A stretch of 36,792 nt of DNA, from NCBI GenBank assembly GCA_003554395.1, contig PWGD01000026.1, positions 1 through 36,792 of the forward strand, in the 5' to 3' direction. The notes beneath the pieces are model-generated. The model had not been told where the DNA came from. It saw nothing but the letters and a program-made list of their open reading frames with translations, and did no database searches. Of the stretch, positions 1 through 11,769 are shown in pieces. The position numbers were made by a program, and so were the translations under genes. This DNA is from Syntrophomonadaceae bacterium. Lineage in GTDB: Bacteria > Bacillota > Dethiobacteria > DTU022. How positions within the stretch are numbered: the first letter of the stretch is position 1; every line of letters starts with the position of its first letter.

Positions 1-1
1 C

Positions 2-121
2 AATGTGAATATGGAAATTGAGCTGATTACCCCGATCGCCATCGAAGAGGGCGTGCGCTTTGCTATCCGCGAAGGCGGCCGCACCGTCGGCGCCGGAGTA
101 GTCACCAGTGTTCATGAATAA
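2..121 (+). CDS. tuf: Elongation factor Tu, C-terminal end (5' truncated by window)
   Basis: Frame from base 2 reads [39 protein letters not shown], the EF-Tu C-terminus; lies just upstream of rpsJ. Confidence 0.95.
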   Translation, partial: NVNMEIELITPIAIEEGVRFAIREGGRTVGAGVVTSVHE

Positions 122-250
122 TGATCAGGGGTTATTAAGTAAAAATAATAATAATGATTTAGCGATGAAGCAAAAGGTTGCCGGCGGGTTAGGCCGGGGA
201 ATTTTTGCGGAGCAGCTCTGATTTAATCAGGCGATAAGGAGGATTTGTCC

Positions 251-559
251 ATGGACAACCAAAAAATCAGGATCAGATTGAGAGCCTATGATCATCAATT
301 GCTGGACCAGTCTGCCGGTAAGATTGTTGAGACGGCGCGCCGCACGGGAGCCGATGTAGCCGGGCCTGTGCCTTTACCGACAGAAAGAAGCCTTTACACG
401 GTTATTCGGGCGCCGCATAAATATAAAGACTCCCGGGAGCAATTCGAAATGCGCACTCATAAACGTCTGATCGATATTATTGAACCGGCGCCAAAGACGA
501 TCGATGCTTTGATGAGGCTTGATTTGCCCGCCGGTGTGGACATTGAGATTAAGCTCTAA
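251..559 (+). CDS. rpsJ: 30S ribosomal protein S10
   Basis: [41 protein letters not shown] at 236-242 favours ATG 251 over TTG 245. Confidence 0.97.
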   Translation: MDNQKIRIRLRAYDHQLLDQSAGKIVETARRTGADVAGPVPLPTERSLYTVIRAPHKYKDSREQFEMRTHKRLIDIIEPAPKTIDALMRLDLPAGVDIEIKL

Positions 560-586
560 GCGACAGACGGGAGGTGCCTTAAAATA

Positions 587-1225
587 ATGGCTAAAACAAT
601 ATTGGCGCGCAAGGTGGGAATGACCCAGGTCTTTGATGAGCAGGGCCGGGTGATTCCGGTAACAGTTCTGGAAGCTGGCCCGTGCCGGGTGGTCCAGGTT
701 AAAAGCATGGACAAAGATGGCTATAACAGCATCCAGCTTGGGTTTATTGATAAAAAAGAAAACCGGGTGAACCGTCCGCTGAAAGGGCATTTTAAACAGG
801 CCGGTGTTAAGCCCCTTAAATATTTACGGGAAGTCAGAGTGGATGATGCCAGTGCCTACAGTCCCGGACAGGAAATAAAAGCGGACAGTTTTTCCGCCGG
901 CGATTATGTCGATATCAGCGCTACGACCCGGGGCAAGGGTTTTGCCGGCTCCATTAAAAAAATGGGATTCAGCAGGGGCCCGAAAACGCACGGTTCTCAC
1001 TATCACCGCGGTCCCGGTTCCCTGGGCTCAGTCGATGCAGCCCGGGTTTTCAAAGGACGGCCCCTTCCCGGCCGGATGGGCGCCTGGAGGCGCACGGTCC
1101 AGAACCTGACGGTTGTGGAAACCGACGGTGAAAAAAACATCTTGCTGGTTAAAGGTTCTGTGCCCGGCCCCAGGGGCGGCCTGGTGGAAGTCAAAGAAGC
1201 GGTTAAAAAGAAAGTAAGCGGATAG
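587..1225 (+). CDS. rplC: 50S ribosomal protein L3
   Basis: MAKTILARKVGMTQVFDEQGRVIPVTVLEAGPC; operon position. Confidence 0.97.
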   Translation: MAKTILARKVGMTQVFDEQGRVIPVTVLEAGPCRVVQVKSMDKDGYNSIQLGFIDKKENRVNRPLKGHFKQAGVKPLKYLREVRVDDASAYSPGQEIKADSFSAGDYVDISATTRGKGFAGSIKKMGFSRGPKTHGSHYHRGPGSLGSVDAARVFKGRPLPGRMGAWRRTVQNLTVVETDGEKNILLVKGSVPGPRGGLVEVKEAVKKKVSG

Positions 1226-1250
1226 CCAAAGGAAAGGAGATGCCCCCAAT

Positions 1251-1877
1251 ATGCCTAAAATATCGCTTTACAATAAAGACGGCGAGCAGGTGGACGAGAT
1301 AGAAGTCCAGGCCAGCCTTTTTGGGGCGCCGTTGAATAAAGGAGCTCTCTATCAGACGGCTGTCTCGCAGGCGGCAAGACGCCGGCAGGGTACGGCTTCG
1401 AGCAAAGATCGCAGCGAAGTAAGAGGCGGCGGCGACAAGCCCTGGCCGCAAAAAGGAACAGGACGAGCCCGCCACGGCAGTGTTAATTCGCCCATATGGG
1501 TCGGAGGTGGAGTGACCTTCGGTCCCAGACCTCGCGATTATAACAAGGCCGTGCCTAAAAAGATGCGCCGCGTCGCCCTTAAATCTGCTTTAAGCGACAA
1601 GTACAACGAAGGCAAATTAGTCGTTGTTGACGACTTTGCGATCGACGCTCCGAAAACAAAGCAAATGGTGGCCCTGCTGGAACACCTGAAAGTGGAGGAT
1701 GGAGTGCTGGTAGTGAACGCTCAGCCTGATATCAATGTCATCAAGGCAGCCCGTAACCTGCCCAAAGTAAAAACTATCTTAGCCCGGCAGTTGAATGTGT
1801 TGGATATCCTTAACCACAACTACCTGGTTATGAGCAGGGATGCGCTGCAGCAGGTTGAGGAGGTGTTTGGCGGATGA
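1251..1877 (+). CDS. rplD: 50S ribosomal protein L4
   Basis: [35 protein letters not shown] motif; operon position. Confidence 0.97.
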   Translation: MPKISLYNKDGEQVDEIEVQASLFGAPLNKGALYQTAVSQAARRRQGTASSKDRSEVRGGGDKPWPQKGTGRARHGSVNSPIWVGGGVTFGPRPRDYNKAVPKKMRRVALKSALSDKYNEGKLVVVDDFAIDAPKTKQMVALLEHLKVEDGVLVVNAQPDINVIKAARNLPKVKTILARQLNVLDILNHNYLVMSRDALQQVEEVFGG

Positions 1878-2170
1878 AAAAGGATCCCAGAGATATAATT
1901 ATCCGTCCGTTGATTAGCGAAAAAACGACTGAACTAATGGAAGATAATAAGTATACCTTTGTCGTATCCGGCAAAGCGAACAAAATTGAAATTAAAGAGG
2001 CCCTTGAAGCAATTTTCGGCGTTCAGGTCAAAGCGGTGAACACAGCCAACTACAAGGGCAAGATGAAACGTCTGGGGCGTTTTCCGGAAGGGAAACAACC
2101 CGCCTGGAAAAAGGCGATTATTACACTGGCCGAAGGCAGCAAGCCGATCGAGCTGTTTGAAAGCCGCTAA
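1874..2170 (+). CDS. rplW: 50S ribosomal protein L23
   Basis: [25 protein letters not shown]; 4-nt overlap with rplD. Confidence 0.97.
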   Translation: MKKDPRDIIIRPLISEKTTELMEDNKYTFVVSGKANKIEIKEALEAIFGVQVKAVNTANYKGKMKRLGRFPEGKQPAWKKAIITLAEGSKPIELFESR

Positions 2171-2188
2171 GAAGGAGGGAACACTGTA

Positions 2189-3019
2189 ATGGCTGTTAAA
2201 CGTTTTAAACCCACCTCACCGGGGCGGCGGTTTGCCACCGTATCAACGTTTGAAGAAATAACCAAGAAAGATCCGGAAAAGTCGCTTTTGGCGCCGCTAA
2301 GTAAAAAAGCCGGACGGAATGCTTACGGCAGGATGACGGTCCGTCACCGGGGCGGCGGCCATAAGCGCAGCTACAGGATTATTGATTTTAAACGCGATAA
2401 AGATAACGTTCCGGCCAAAGTAGCGGGGATCGAGTATGATCCGAACCGGACTGCCAATATCGCCTTATTGCATTATGTCGACGGCGAAAAGCGTTATATC
2501 CTGGCCCCAATGGGGATCCGGACCGGTCAGAAGGTTATATCCGGTGACAAAGTTGAAGTAAGACCCGGAAATGCCATGCCTCTGCGCTCCATACCGGTGG
2601 GAACATTTGTGCACAACATCGAGATGAAGCAGGGCGCCGGCGGACAGCTGGCCCGGTCAGCCGGAACAGCCGCCCAGCTGGCGGCCAAGGAAGGCAAGAA
2701 GGCTCACTTGCGGCTGCCTTCAGGCGAAGTGCGCCTGGTTCCGCTGGACTGCCGGGCTACTGTGGGGCAGATAGGCAACGTGGAACACGAGAACCTCACT
2801 ATCGGTAAAGCAGGCCGCAGCCGCTGGATGGGCATTAGGCCGACCGTCCGGGGCTCGGTCATGAACCCTTGCGATCACCCCCACGGCGGCGGTGAAGGCA
2901 GGGCGCCGATTGGCTTGCCCAGGCCGGTTACTCCCTGGGGCAAACCGACCCTGGGATATAAAACCCGGCGGAAAAAGAAAGAATCAGACAAGTACATTAT
3001 GCGCCGTCGTAAGAAGTAG
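2189..3019 (+). CDS. rplB: 50S ribosomal protein L2
   Basis: [19 protein letters not shown] ... [28 protein letters not shown]. Confidence 0.98.
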   Translation: MAVKRFKPTSPGRRFATVSTFEEITKKDPEKSLLAPLSKKAGRNAYGRMTVRHRGGGHKRSYRIIDFKRDKDNVPAKVAGIEYDPNRTANIALLHYVDGEKRYILAPMGIRTGQKVISGDKVEVRPGNAMPLRSIPVGTFVHNIEMKQGAGGQLARSAGTAAQLAAKEGKKAHLRLPSGEVRLVPLDCRATVGQIGNVEHENLTIGKAGRSRWMGIRPTVRGSVMNPCDHPHGGGEGRAPIGLPRPVTPWGKPTLGYKTRRKKKESDKYIMRRRKK

Positions 3020-3090
3020 CTTTGGGGAGAGGAACAGCCGGTTTTGGCAGGAAGTTTTTCACCTGAAGGCTGAAAGGGAGGTTGTATAGA

Positions 3091-3375
3091 TTGTCGCGTT
3101 CACTGAAAAAGGGCCCTTATGTAGAGGCCAGCTTAATGAAAAAAATTGAACGGATGAGCGAAAAGGGAGAGAAGAAGGTAGTTAAAACCTGGTCCCGCCG
3201 TTCTACTATTTTCCCTGAAATGGTTGGGCATACAATCGCGGTTTATGACGGCAGGAGACATGTGCCGATTTTCATCAGTGAGGATATGGTCGGACATAAG
3301 CTGGGCGAATTTGCCCCGACCCGCACTTTCCGGGGGCATGGGCACCATACCGAACGCTCTACCACCATTAAGTAG
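3091..3375 (+). CDS. rpsS: 30S ribosomal protein S19
   Basis: (M)[21 protein letters not shown] start at 3091 gives the canonical N-terminus with GGGAGG upstream. Confidence 0.95.
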   Translation: MSRSLKKGPYVEASLMKKIERMSEKGEKKVVKTWSRRSTIFPEMVGHTIAVYDGRRHVPIFISEDMVGHKLGEFAPTRTFRGHGHHTERSTTIK

Positions 3376-3397
3376 GGCAGAGGAGGCAGGATGATTT

Positions 3398-3739
3398 ATG
3401 GAAGCAAAAGCAAAAGCTCGCTATGTACGCGTTGCGCCGCGCAAAGTGAGAGCAGTCATTGATACAATCAGGAATAAAGATCTTGACGAAGATTTGAGCA
3501 TACTGCGTTACACGCCGCGAGGCGCGGCTAAACCGGTAGCCAAGGTGGTAAATTCCGCGGCGGCTAATGCTGAATTTAATCATGAGATGAAACGGGGCCT
3601 GCTGTATATCGATCAGGCTTATGTCGATGAAGGCCCGACCATGAAAAGGGTCCAGCCGCGGGCCAGGGGAAGGCGCAACCTGATTTTTAAAAGGACCAGC
3701 CACATTACGGTCATAGTAAAAGAAAGAAGGGGGGTTTAA
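3398..3739 (+). CDS. rplV: 50S ribosomal protein L22
   Basis: [19 protein letters not shown] ... [23 protein letters not shown]. Confidence 0.97.
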   Translation: MEAKAKARYVRVAPRKVRAVIDTIRNKDLDEDLSILRYTPRGAAKPVAKVVNSAAANAEFNHEMKRGLLYIDQAYVDEGPTMKRVQPRARGRRNLIFKRTSHITVIVKERRGV

Positions 3740-3741
3740 AC

Positions 3742-4422
3742 ATGGGACAAAAAGTTAACCCCATCGGTTTCAGGATCGGAATTATCCGTGACTGGGACGC
3801 AAGATGGTTTTCCGGGAAACATTATAAAGACCTGCTTTACGAAGATTTAAAGATTCGGGACTTTATTCAAAACAAACTGGAAGGATCATCTGTATCGCGC
3901 ATCGAGATTGAAAGGGCTGCCAACAACGTCCGGATCAATATCCATACCGCCAAACCGGGGATGGTCATCGGCCGGGGAGGGACCGGAGTTGAAAATTTGC
4001 GCAAGGAACTGGAAAAGCTGACGGACAAAAAAGTACACTTGAATATAATGGAAATCAAAAAGCCCGAGATGGATGCCATGCTGGTAGCGGAAAGTATAGC
4101 TTCCCAGCTTGAAAGGCGGATTGCTTTCAGGAGAGCGATGAAGCAGGCTATTTTCCGGGCCATGCGTAACGGTGCCAAAGGGGTAAGGGTTTCCTGCAGC
4201 GGCAGGCTTGGCGGCTCCGAAATGGCCCGCAATGAGACTTATCACGAAGGGACAGTCCCTCTGCAGACTTTGCGTGCAGATATAGATTACGGATTTGTGG
4301 AAGCCAAGACAACTTACGGACGCATCGGGGTCAAAGTATGGATCTATAAGGGCGAAATACTGCCCCCGAAACCCGGTGAAGACAAATCTGCAGAGGAGGT
4401 AGGCGCAAATGTTAATGCCTAA
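3742..4422 (+). CDS. rpsC: 30S ribosomal protein S3
   Basis: [23 protein letters not shown] ... [10 protein letters not shown]. Confidence 0.98.
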   Translation: MGQKVNPIGFRIGIIRDWDARWFSGKHYKDLLYEDLKIRDFIQNKLEGSSVSRIEIERAANNVRINIHTAKPGMVIGRGGTGVENLRKELEKLTDKKVHLNIMEIKKPEMDAMLVAESIASQLERRIAFRRAMKQAIFRAMRNGAKGVRVSCSGRLGGSEMARNETYHEGTVPLQTLRADIDYGFVEAKTTYGRIGVKVWIYKGEILPPKPGEDKSAEEVGANVNA

Positions 4423-4837
4423 GCGGGTTAAATACCGCCGCCAGCACCGCGGCCGGATGAAGGGGCGGTCAAAAGGTGGCACCATGGTCCAGTTTGGCGA
4501 ATATGGACTGCAGGCCCTGGAACCTTCCTGGGTTACCAGTCAGCAGATTGAAGCGGCCCGTATCGCCATGACCAGGTCTATTAAGAGAGGCGGAAAAGTG
4601 TGGATTAACATTTTTCCCGATAAACCGGTAACTGAAAAACCGGCCGAAACCCGGATGGGTAAAGGTAAAGGCTCACCAGAATACTGGGTAGCCGTGGTCA
4701 AGCCGGGCCGGGTCATGTTTGAACTGGCCGGGGTAGACGAAGAGGTAGCCAAAGAAGCTCTCCGCCTGGCTGCCAATAAATTGCCGATTAAAACCAAGTT
4801 TGTAAAACGAGCTGAGTCGGGTGGTGGATCCGAATGA
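4409..4837 (+). CDS. rplP: 50S ribosomal protein L16
   Basis: [24 protein letters not shown]. Confidence 0.98.
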   Translation: MLMPKRVKYRRQHRGRMKGRSKGGTMVQFGEYGLQALEPSWVTSQQIEAARIAMTRSIKRGGKVWINIFPDKPVTEKPAETRMGKGKGSPEYWVAVVKPGRVMFELAGVDEEVAKEALRLAANKLPIKTKFVKRAESGGGSE

Positions 4838-5025
4838 AAATAAAAGATGTTCATGAACTTAACGAGAAAGAGCTGGAGGATAAAGTCAAAGAGTTAAAAG
4901 AAGAACTTTTTAACCTGCGCTTCCAGCAAGCCACCGGCCAGCTGGATAATGTGATGCGCATTAAAGAGGTCCGCCGTGATATTGCCCGGGTTAAAACCGT
5001 GCTCCGGGAACGGGCCCTGAGCTGA
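4834..5025 (+). CDS. rpmC: 50S ribosomal protein L29
   Basis: Short helical protein with [15 protein letters not shown]; overlaps rplP end. Confidence 0.95.
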   Translation: MKIKDVHELNEKELEDKVKELKEELFNLRFQQATGQLDNVMRIKEVRRDIARVKTVLRERALS

Positions 5026-5053
5026 GTTTGAAGAGGAAGGGAGGCCCATCGGT

Positions 5054-5311
5054 TTGACTACAATCAAAGGTAAAGTGCGGAACGGTCGGGTGATTAGCGA
5101 CAAAATGGATAAAACAAGGGTTGTGGCAGTGGAAAGAGTAACCCGTCATCCGTTATATGGGAAGATTATTCGTCGGACTAAAAAGTATAAAATGCATGAT
5201 GAAGCAAACGAGTCCCGAGTAGGCGATATAGTCAAGATCATGGAAACCAAGCCCATCAGCAAAGATAAAAGATGGCGCCTGGTGGAAATCACGCGGAAAT
5301 CGAAGCTGTAG
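5054..5311 (+). CDS. rpsQ: 30S ribosomal protein S17 (TTG start)
   Basis: [40 protein letters not shown]. Confidence 0.97.
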   Translation: MTTIKGKVRNGRVISDKMDKTRVVAVERVTRHPLYGKIIRRTKKYKMHDEANESRVGDIVKIMETKPISKDKRWRLVEITRKSKL

Positions 5312-5361
5312 GATTCTCTTTTCGAAAAGCCTGTCGGGAAGGGATGAAAGGAGAGGCAACG

Positions 5362-5730
5362 ATGATTCAAACTGAAAGTATTTTAAAAGTAGCTGACAAC
5401 TCGGGAGCAAAAAAGATCCTGTGCATCAGGGTCCTGGGCGGATCGAAGCGCAAAGCGGGTCGGATCGGCGATATCATTATCGGTTCCGTAAAAGAAGCTA
5501 CTCCGGGCGGAGTAGTAAAAAAGGGCGATATTGTCCGGGCGGTTATTGTCCGCACTAAAAGCCGGTTAAACCGCAGAGACGGGTCCCATATAAACTTCGA
5601 TGAGAATGCAGCTGTCATAATAAATGAACTGAATAATCCGCGGGGTACCCGGATTTTTGGCCCCGTTGCCCGCGAACTGAGGGAGAAAGATTTTATGAAA
5701 ATTGTTTCCCTCGCTCCGGAGGTTATTTAA
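5362..5730 (+). CDS. rplN: 50S ribosomal protein L14
   Basis: [31 protein letters not shown]; the track ORF from 5272 is an N-terminal over-extension; ATG 5362 gives 122 aa. Confidence 0.97.
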   Translation: MIQTESILKVADNSGAKKILCIRVLGGSKRKAGRIGDIIIGSVKEATPGGVVKKGDIVRAVIVRTKSRLNRRDGSHINFDENAAVIINELNNPRGTRIFGPVARELREKDFMKIVSLAPEVI

Positions 5731-5759
5731 CAGTTCATTGCGGAGGTGGAGAATAAGCG

Positions 5760-6089
5760 GTGGAAACAAAAAAATTGCCTATCCGCCGGGGGGACAAAGT
5801 ACTCATCCTTTCCGGCAAAGATAAAGGTAAAAAAGGTAAAGTGATTGCCACTTATCCCCGCCTGGGCCGGGTTAAAGTGGAAGGAGTTAATATTATCAAG
5901 AAACATGCCAAGCCGACCCGCAGGGTTCCCCAGGGGGGGATCAGGGAGATGGAAGCTGAATTTCCGGCTTCGAGAGTTTTACCCATCTGTCCCTCCTGCA
6001 GCAAGCCGACCCGGGTGGCCAAGAAAACTCTTCCCGATAACAGCCGGGTCCGGGCTTGTCGGAAATGCGGCGAATCGCTGGATAAGTAA
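5760..6089 (+). CDS. rplX: 50S ribosomal protein L24 with CxxC...CxxC C-terminus (GTG start)
   Basis: [23 protein letters not shown]-terminal CPSC...CRKC. Confidence 0.96.
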   Translation: METKKLPIRRGDKVLILSGKDKGKKGKVIATYPRLGRVKVEGVNIIKKHAKPTRRVPQGGIREMEAEFPASRVLPICPSCSKPTRVAKKTLPDNSRVRACRKCGESLDK

Positions 6090-6109
6090 GGAGGGTTAAA
6101 GCGATCAAT

Positions 6110-6652
6110 ATGTCACGAATGAAGCAGAAATACCTTGAAGAAGTAAGGCCCGCCCTTGTGAAGCGGTTTGCATACAACAATTACCTGCAGGCGCCGCGGA
6201 TCGATAAAATAGTAATTAACATGGGCCTGGGTGAAGGTAAAGATAACCCGAAAATACTGGATGCAGCGGTTAACGATCTCTCGATTATAACCGGCCAGAG
6301 GCCGATTATAACCCGGGCGCGCCGCTCGGTGGCCAGCTTTAAAGTCCGTGAAGGTAACCCTATCGGTTGCAAGGTGACCCTGCGCGGGATCAGAATGTAT
6401 GACTTTCTGGATAAACTTTTTAGCGTTGCCCTGCCCAGGGTCAGGGATTTCAGAGGTATATCACCCCATTCCTTTGACGGACGGGGTAACTTTACCATTG
6501 GTGTAAAGGAACAGTTGATTTTCCCCGAGATTGAGTACAGTCAAGTGGAAAGAGTGCTCGGCATGGATATAACTATTGTAACCACGGCCGAGACTGATGA
6601 AGAAGCACGCGAGCTTTTAAGCATGATGGGCATGCCGTTCCGGGCGGCCTAG
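6110..6652 (+). CDS. rplE: 50S ribosomal protein L5
   Basis: [51 protein letters not shown]. Confidence 0.97.
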   Translation: MSRMKQKYLEEVRPALVKRFAYNNYLQAPRIDKIVINMGLGEGKDNPKILDAAVNDLSIITGQRPIITRARRSVASFKVREGNPIGCKVTLRGIRMYDFLDKLFSVALPRVRDFRGISPHSFDGRGNFTIGVKEQLIFPEIEYSQVERVLGMDITIVTTAETDEEARELLSMMGMPFRAA

Positions 6653-6686
6653 TAAAAGCTTTAGCGTTATTTTAAGGAGGGAAAGG

Positions 6687-6872
6687 ATGGCCAAGAAATC
6701 GTTAATTGCCAAGGCCAAGAGAAAGCCTAAATTCTCGGTCCGTGCCTACAATCGTTGTTACATTTGCGGCCGCTCCAGGGCTTACTTGCGGAAATTCGGC
6801 CTGTGCCGCCTTTGCTTTCGTCATCTGGCCAACGAAGGGAAAATTCCAGGAGTAAAAAAAGCCAGCTGGTAG
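6687..6872 (+). CDS. rpsZ: 30S ribosomal protein S14 type Z (zinc-binding form)
   Basis: 61 aa with [22 protein letters not shown] zinc motif. Confidence 0.95.
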   Translation: MAKKSLIAKAKRKPKFSVRAYNRCYICGRSRAYLRKFGLCRLCFRHLANEGKIPGVKKASW

Positions 6873-6906
6873 ATGATGAAAGAATGAGAGGAGGTTGTTA
6901 CTGCCT

Positions 6907-7302
6907 ATGATGACAGATCCGATTGCCGATATGCTGACACGGGTGCGTAATGCCAATAATGTCCGGCATAAAACTGTAGAAATTCCTGCTTCAAATGTTA
7001 AGCGTTCTATCGCTGCCATTTTAAAGCAGGAGGGATTTATCAAGGATTACGAGTTTATAAAGAATAATAAGCAGGGCATCTTGCGGGTTCATCTCAAGTA
7101 TGGTCCGAACCAGGAGAAAATTATCAGCGGCCTGAAAAGGATCAGCAAGCCCGGTTTAAGGGTGTATGTAAAAAAAGATGAACTGCCCAAGGTTCTGGGT
7201 GGGCTGGGAATAGCAGTTATTTCCACCTCCCAGGGATTGATGAGCGATCGCCAGGCCCGCGAGACGGGCAGCGGCGGTGAAGTATTGTGCTATATCTGGT
7301 AG
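6907..7302 (+). CDS. rpsH: 30S ribosomal protein S8
   Basis: [21 protein letters not shown] ... [26 protein letters not shown]; start at 6907 (or 6910) rather than 6895. Confidence 0.96.
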   Translation: MMTDPIADMLTRVRNANNVRHKTVEIPASNVKRSIAAILKQEGFIKDYEFIKNNKQGILRVHLKYGPNQEKIISGLKRISKPGLRVYVKKDELPKVLGGLGIAVISTSQGLMSDRQARETGSGGEVLCYIW

Positions 7303-7322
7303 CATAGCGAGGAGGATTACCG

Positions 7323-7859
7323 ATGTCTCGAACCGGTAAAAAGCCTGTTGCTGTACCGGAAAATGTCCAGGTACAGTTTGAAGGAAATCATATAACCGTT
7401 AAAGGCCCAAAAGGGCAGCTCTCAAAAGAGCTGCACCGGGAGATGATGATCAAACAGGAGGAAGGCTTAATCCATGTCAGCCGTCCTTCTGAGAGCCCTC
7501 AACACAGGGCTTTGCACGGTTTGACCCGAACCCTGATCGATAACATGATCAAAGGGGTGACCGATGGTTACAGCCGCAGCTTAGAGCTGGTAGGGGTAGG
7601 TTACAGGGCGGCAATGGATGGAAAAAAACTGGTGTTGAACATGGGATTTGCCCATCCGGTTGTTTTTACTCCCGGTCAAGATATGGAAATAGAGGTGCCC
7701 AGTCCCACCAAAATCATTGTAAAAGGTATTGACAAGCAGCAGGTAGGCAACCTGGCCGCGGTAATTCGCAGGACCTATCCGCCTGAACCTTACAAGGGCA
7801 AGGGCATTCGTTACGAAAATGAACAAGTCCGCCAGAAAGCTGGTAAAGCGGGTAAATAG
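7323..7859 (+). CDS. rplF: 50S ribosomal protein L6
   Basis: [17 protein letters not shown] ... [16 protein letters not shown]. Confidence 0.97.
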   Translation: MSRTGKKPVAVPENVQVQFEGNHITVKGPKGQLSKELHREMMIKQEEGLIHVSRPSESPQHRALHGLTRTLIDNMIKGVTDGYSRSLELVGVGYRAAMDGKKLVLNMGFAHPVVFTPGQDMEIEVPSPTKIIVKGIDKQQVGNLAAVIRRTYPPEPYKGKGIRYENEQVRQKAGKAGK

Positions 7860-7878
7860 CCGCCTGGAGGTGTAAACA

Positions 7879-8247
7879 GTGCTTAAAGCAAAATCACGTC
7901 AAATCAACCGGAAAAAACGCCACCGCAGGGTCCGGACCAAGGTTTTCGGGACACCGGAACGTCCCCGGTTAAATGTTTTCCGGAGCAGCAAACATATCTA
8001 TGCCCAGGTAATTGACGACCAGGCGGGAGTAACCCTGGTTGCCGCCTCCAGCCTCGATTCAGGGCTGCGTGCGGATCTGAATCAAGGTGGAAATCGCGAA
8101 GCCGCCCGCAAAGTAGGGGCGCTGCTTGCTAACCGCGCTAAGGACAGGGGCATTGAAGAAGTTGTTTTCGACCGGGGCGGTTACCTCTATCACGGCAGAG
8201 TCAAAGAGTTGGCCGATGGGGCCCGCGAAGCCGGTTTAAACTTTTAG
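7879..8247 (+). CDS. rplR: 50S ribosomal protein L18
   Basis: [31 protein letters not shown]. Confidence 0.97.
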   Translation: MLKAKSRQINRKKRHRRVRTKVFGTPERPRLNVFRSSKHIYAQVIDDQAGVTLVAASSLDSGLRADLNQGGNREAARKVGALLANRAKDRGIEEVVFDRGGYLYHGRVKELADGAREAGLNF

Positions 8248-8265
8248 AAAGGGGGAATTGCACGG

Positions 8266-8763
8266 GTGTCAAAGATCGAACCAACACAGGAACTGGTAGA
8301 AAAAGTAGTTCAGGTCAACCGTGTAGCCAAAGTTGTTAAAGGAGGCCGCCGTTTCAGTTTTAGCGCGCTGGTAGTTGTAGGCGACTATAACGGTGTGGTT
8401 GGCGCAGGCATGGGGAAAGCCGGCGAAGTGCCGGAAGCGATCCGCAAGGGAATTGAAAATGCCAAGAAGAACATGATCTATGTGCCCATGGCCGGAACTA
8501 CCATAACTCATGAGATTACCGGCCGTTTTGGAGCCGGGAAAGTCCTATTGAAGCCTGCTTCTGAAGGTACCGGCGTGATTGCCGGCGGGCCGGTCCGTGC
8601 GGTCTTAGAGCTGGCCGGAGTAAGGGATATTTTAACCAAGTCCCTGGGCTCCGATAATGCCATCAATATTGTAAATGCAACCATGGAAGGCTTGAAATCG
8701 TTAAAACGGGCTGAAGAAGTAAGTTCTTTGCGCGGTATTGAAGTTGAGAAGCTGCTCGGGTAA
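8266..8763 (+). CDS. rpsE: 30S ribosomal protein S5
   Basis: [39 protein letters not shown]. Confidence 0.98.
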   Translation: MSKIEPTQELVEKVVQVNRVAKVVKGGRRFSFSALVVVGDYNGVVGAGMGKAGEVPEAIRKGIENAKKNMIYVPMAGTTITHEITGRFGAGKVLLKPASEGTGVIAGGPVRAVLELAGVRDILTKSLGSDNAINIVNATMEGLKSLKRAEEVSSLRGIEVEKLLG

Positions 8764-8778
8764 GGAGAGTTGACAGTT

Positions 8779-8964
8779 ATGGCAAAAAAATTGCTAATCA
8801 CCCTGGTTAAAAGCCCGCTGGCCCGCAACCCCAAACATCGGCGCACCGTCAAGGCGCTCGGTTTGAAAAAGATCGGCCAGACGGTGGAACATAAAAACAC
8901 GCCGGCGATCAGGGGCATGGCTGACAGTGTAGGTTATTTACTAAATGTTGAAGAAAGCAAGTAA
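8779..8964 (+). CDS. rpmD: 50S ribosomal protein L30
   Basis: [37 protein letters not shown] 8779 preferred to TTG 8770. Confidence 0.95.
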   Translation: MAKKLLITLVKSPLARNPKHRRTVKALGLKKIGQTVEHKNTPAIRGMADSVGYLLNVEESK

Positions 8965-8996
8965 CTGGAGAAGCGTTATTGAGGGAGGTGTAGCCG

Positions 8997-9437
8997 ATGC
9001 GTTTACACGAATTAAGGCCTCCTGAGGGAGCCAGGAAAGCGGCCAAACGTAAAGGAAGAGGAATGGCTTCAGGGCTGGGCAAGACTTCCGGCCGGGGTCA
9101 AAAAGGGCAGAAAGCCCGGTCAGGATCGGGGATTCGTCCCGGTTTTGAAGGAGGGCAGATGCCTTATTTCCAGCGTTTGCCAAAGCGCGGTTTTACAAAT
9201 ATCCATAAAAAAAGATGGAATATCGTTAACTTAAATGATTTGAATAACTTTGATGAAGGAACAGTAGTCACACCGGATCTTTTACTGGAAGCCGGAATGC
9301 TAAAAAATCAGAGTGATCCCCTGAAAGTGCTTGGCGATGGTGAACTGGATCGTAAGCTGGAAGTCAGGGCCCACCGGTTTAGCAAACAGGCCCTGGCTAA
9401 GATTGAAGCGGCCGGTGGAAAGGCAGAGGTGATTTAA
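8997..9437 (+). CDS. rplO: 50S ribosomal protein L15
   Basis: [41 protein letters not shown]. Confidence 0.97.
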   Translation: MRLHELRPPEGARKAAKRKGRGMASGLGKTSGRGQKGQKARSGSGIRPGFEGGQMPYFQRLPKRGFTNIHKKRWNIVNLNDLNNFDEGTVVTPDLLLEAGMLKNQSDPLKVLGDGELDRKLEVRAHRFSKQALAKIEAAGGKAEVI

Positions 9438-9438
9438 A

Positions 9439-10695
9439 GTGCTTGAAACAATTCGGACAGCCTGGCGAATCAAAGAATTAAGGGAAAGAATTCTTTTTAC
9501 CCTGGCCATGTTTGTGGTTTTTAGAGTTGGATCGGCCATCCCTGTGCCAGGCGTGGATGCCACCATTTTGACAGAGTTTTTCCAGGAGGATACCATCTTC
9601 GGTTTTGTCAATATTATCGGCGGTGGCAACCTGGCCAACTTTACTATTTTTGCCCTGGGCATCATGCCTTATATTAACGCTTCCATTATTATGAACCTTT
9701 TAACGATAGTTATACCCAAGTTGAAAGAATGGAGCCAGGAAGGGCCCGAAGGCCGCAAAAAAATGACCCAGATTACCCGTTACGGGACCATTGTTATCGC
9801 CCTGATCCAGGCTTTTGGTTTGTCGACGGTGATTGCGGGGGAAGCCGTGATAGACAGGACCACCCTTTCATACATCACCATTATCATATCGTTAACCACC
9901 GGGACCGCATTCTTGATGTGGATGGGCGAGTTGATCACCGAGAAAGGGATTGGCAACGGTATATCACTGCTCATCTTTGCCGGTATTGTCGCCGGTTTCC
10001 CGATGGGCGTGGCCATGATTGCCGAGCAGTACCGGTTCGGTGAAATTAACATGCTCATGATTTTCCTGGTGGCGGCAATTCTGCTGGGCCTAATTGTGGG
10101 TATTATCGGCCTTGACCAGGGGCAGAGACGGGTTAACGTGCAATACAGCAAGCGCGTGGTAGGCCGTAAGATGTACGGCGGACAGGCCACGCATATTCCA
10201 ATGAAAGTAAATCAGGCGGGAGTTATTCCGGTTATTTTCGCCTCGGTAATCCTGAGCTTTCCGCAAACGCTGGTCAGTTTTATCCAGCACCCGGTAGCCC
10301 AGAGTATTGCCGCCAGCCTCGGCTGGGGCACCAACCTGAACCTGATTTTATATATGACCTTGATTATACTGTTTACGTTCTTTTATACTGCAGTCCAGTT
10401 TGATCCTTTCCAGATAGCCGGCAATATCAAGAAATACGGCGGCTTTATACCCGGCCTGCGGCCGGGGCGCCCGACAGCCGATTACCTGGCCAGGATAACA
10501 TCGCGGCTGACCACGGCGGGGGCATTTTCGCTGGCCTTTATCGCTGTGTTCCCCATTATCCTGGAGCGTTTGACCGGGGTCAATATAATATTCGGGGGCA
10601 CCGGTTTAATTATTGTGGTCGGTGTAACCCTGGAAACGTTCAAGCAGATTGAAAGCCACATGTTGATGCGGAGTTATCGCGGATTCATGAGATAG
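9439..10695 (+). CDS. secY: Preprotein translocase subunit SecY (GTG start)
   Basis: 418 aa multi-TM protein; SAIPVPGVD, GLRPGRPTADYLARITSRLTTAGA motifs. Confidence 0.98.
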   Translation: MLETIRTAWRIKELRERILFTLAMFVVFRVGSAIPVPGVDATILTEFFQEDTIFGFVNIIGGGNLANFTIFALGIMPYINASIIMNLLTIVIPKLKEWSQEGPEGRKKMTQITRYGTIVIALIQAFGLSTVIAGEAVIDRTTLSYITIIISLTTGTAFLMWMGELITEKGIGNGISLLIFAGIVAGFPMGVAMIAEQYRFGEINMLMIFLVAAILLGLIVGIIGLDQGQRRVNVQYSKRVVGRKMYGGQATHIPMKVNQAGVIPVIFASVILSFPQTLVSFIQHPVAQSIAASLGWGTNLNLILYMTLIILFTFFYTAVQFDPFQIAGNIKKYGGFIPGLRPGRPTADYLARITSRLTTAGAFSLAFIAVFPIILERLTGVNIIFGGTGLIIVVGVTLETFKQIESHMLMRSYRGFMR

Positions 10696-10704
10696 AGAAG
10701 GATT

Positions 10705-11460
10705 ATGATCAAGCTTAAATCGTCAAAGGAAATTCAGTTGATGCGGGAGGCCGGGAAAATCGTGGCCGAAACCCTGGAGCTTCTGGAGAAGACGATAAAA
10801 CCGGGGGTTACTACAGCGAAACTGGATAAAGTAGCAGAACAGTGTATTCGAAAGCACGGCGCTGACCCGGCCTTTTTGGGTTACAATAACTTTCCCGCCT
10901 CAATATGCGCCTCAATAAACAATGAGGTTGTGCACGGTATTCCGAGCTTGCGCAGACTCAATGAGGGCGATATAATCAGCATTGATGTCGGTGTTTACCG
11001 AAAAGGTTATTGCGGCGATGCCGCCGCCACTTTTGCGGTGGGAAAGGTATCGCCTGAAGCGCAAAAGCTGATTGATGTAACGCGGGCATCTTTGGATAAA
11101 GGCATTGAGAAGATGCAGAGCGGCAACAGGCTTTCCGACATTTCGTATGCCGTCCAGGCCCATGCCGAACGAAATTCAATGTCGGTTGTGCGCAATTATG
11201 TCGGTCACGGTATCGGTGAGCAGATGCATGAAGAGCCACAGGTTCCAAACTTCGGATCACCGGGCAGGGGGCCTTTACTGCAGCCTGGAATAGTCCTTGC
11301 TATTGAACCGATGGTTAATGCCGGCAGCTGGGAAGTAGAAGTGCTCGCTGATCAGTGGACTGTGGTCACAAGTGATGGCAGCCTTTCCGCTCATTTTGAG
11401 CATACGGTGGCACTGGGTGCAAACGGTCCCGAGGTCCTCACTTCTTCCAGCCTTTCTTAA
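10705..11460 (+). CDS. map: Methionine aminopeptidase type I
   Basis: MIKLKSSKEIQLMREAGKIVAETL; metal-site segments ISIDVG, CGDAAATF, YVGHGIGEQMHEEPQVPNF, AIEPMV. Confidence 0.97.
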   Translation: MIKLKSSKEIQLMREAGKIVAETLELLEKTIKPGVTTAKLDKVAEQCIRKHGADPAFLGYNNFPASICASINNEVVHGIPSLRRLNEGDIISIDVGVYRKGYCGDAAATFAVGKVSPEAQKLIDVTRASLDKGIEKMQSGNRLSDISYAVQAHAERNSMSVVRNYVGHGIGEQMHEEPQVPNFGSPGRGPLLQPGIVLAIEPMVNAGSWEVEVLADQWTVVTSDGSLSAHFEHTVALGANGPEVLTSSSLS

Positions 11461-11472
11461 GGGGGCAGAGTA

Positions 11473-11760
11473 GTGGTTGAATTAAAACCGGGACAACTGG
11501 TTCGTTCTTTGGCCGGCCGTGACAAAGGAAAGCATTACCTGGTGCTGCGGGAGCTGGATGAGAAATATGTGTTTCTGGTTGACGGGCGCAGGAGGCCTAT
11601 AGCCAGGCCGAAGAAAAAGAACAAAGCTCATCTACAGCATTATGAGCGCGGAGCAGAATTTGAGGGATTATCGAAGCCCGAAGAGGCAACTGATAACCAG
11701 ATTATTGAATCTTTAAAGAAGCTGGCGCCGATAACCGGGGATTCCGAAGAGGAGGTTTGA
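11473..11760 (+). CDS. KOW-domain RNA-binding protein (L14e/L6e/L27e-like)
   Basis: ELKPGQLVRSLAGRDKGKHYLVLRELDEKYVFLVDG; sits between map and infA as in many Clostridia. Confidence 0.85.
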   Translation: MVELKPGQLVRSLAGRDKGKHYLVLRELDEKYVFLVDGRRRPIARPKKKNKAHLQHYERGAEFEGLSKPEEATDNQIIESLKKLAPITGDSEEEV

Positions 11761-11769
11761 TCAGGTAAC

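Noticed and set aside
374-790. Antisense ORFs within ribosomal protein genes (e.g. 374-790 -, 3886-4485 -, 9780-10190 -, 13306-13551 -)
   Set aside because: They lie fully opposite confidently identified ribosomal/secY genes and show no protein-family character; shadow ORFs of GC-rich coding sequence
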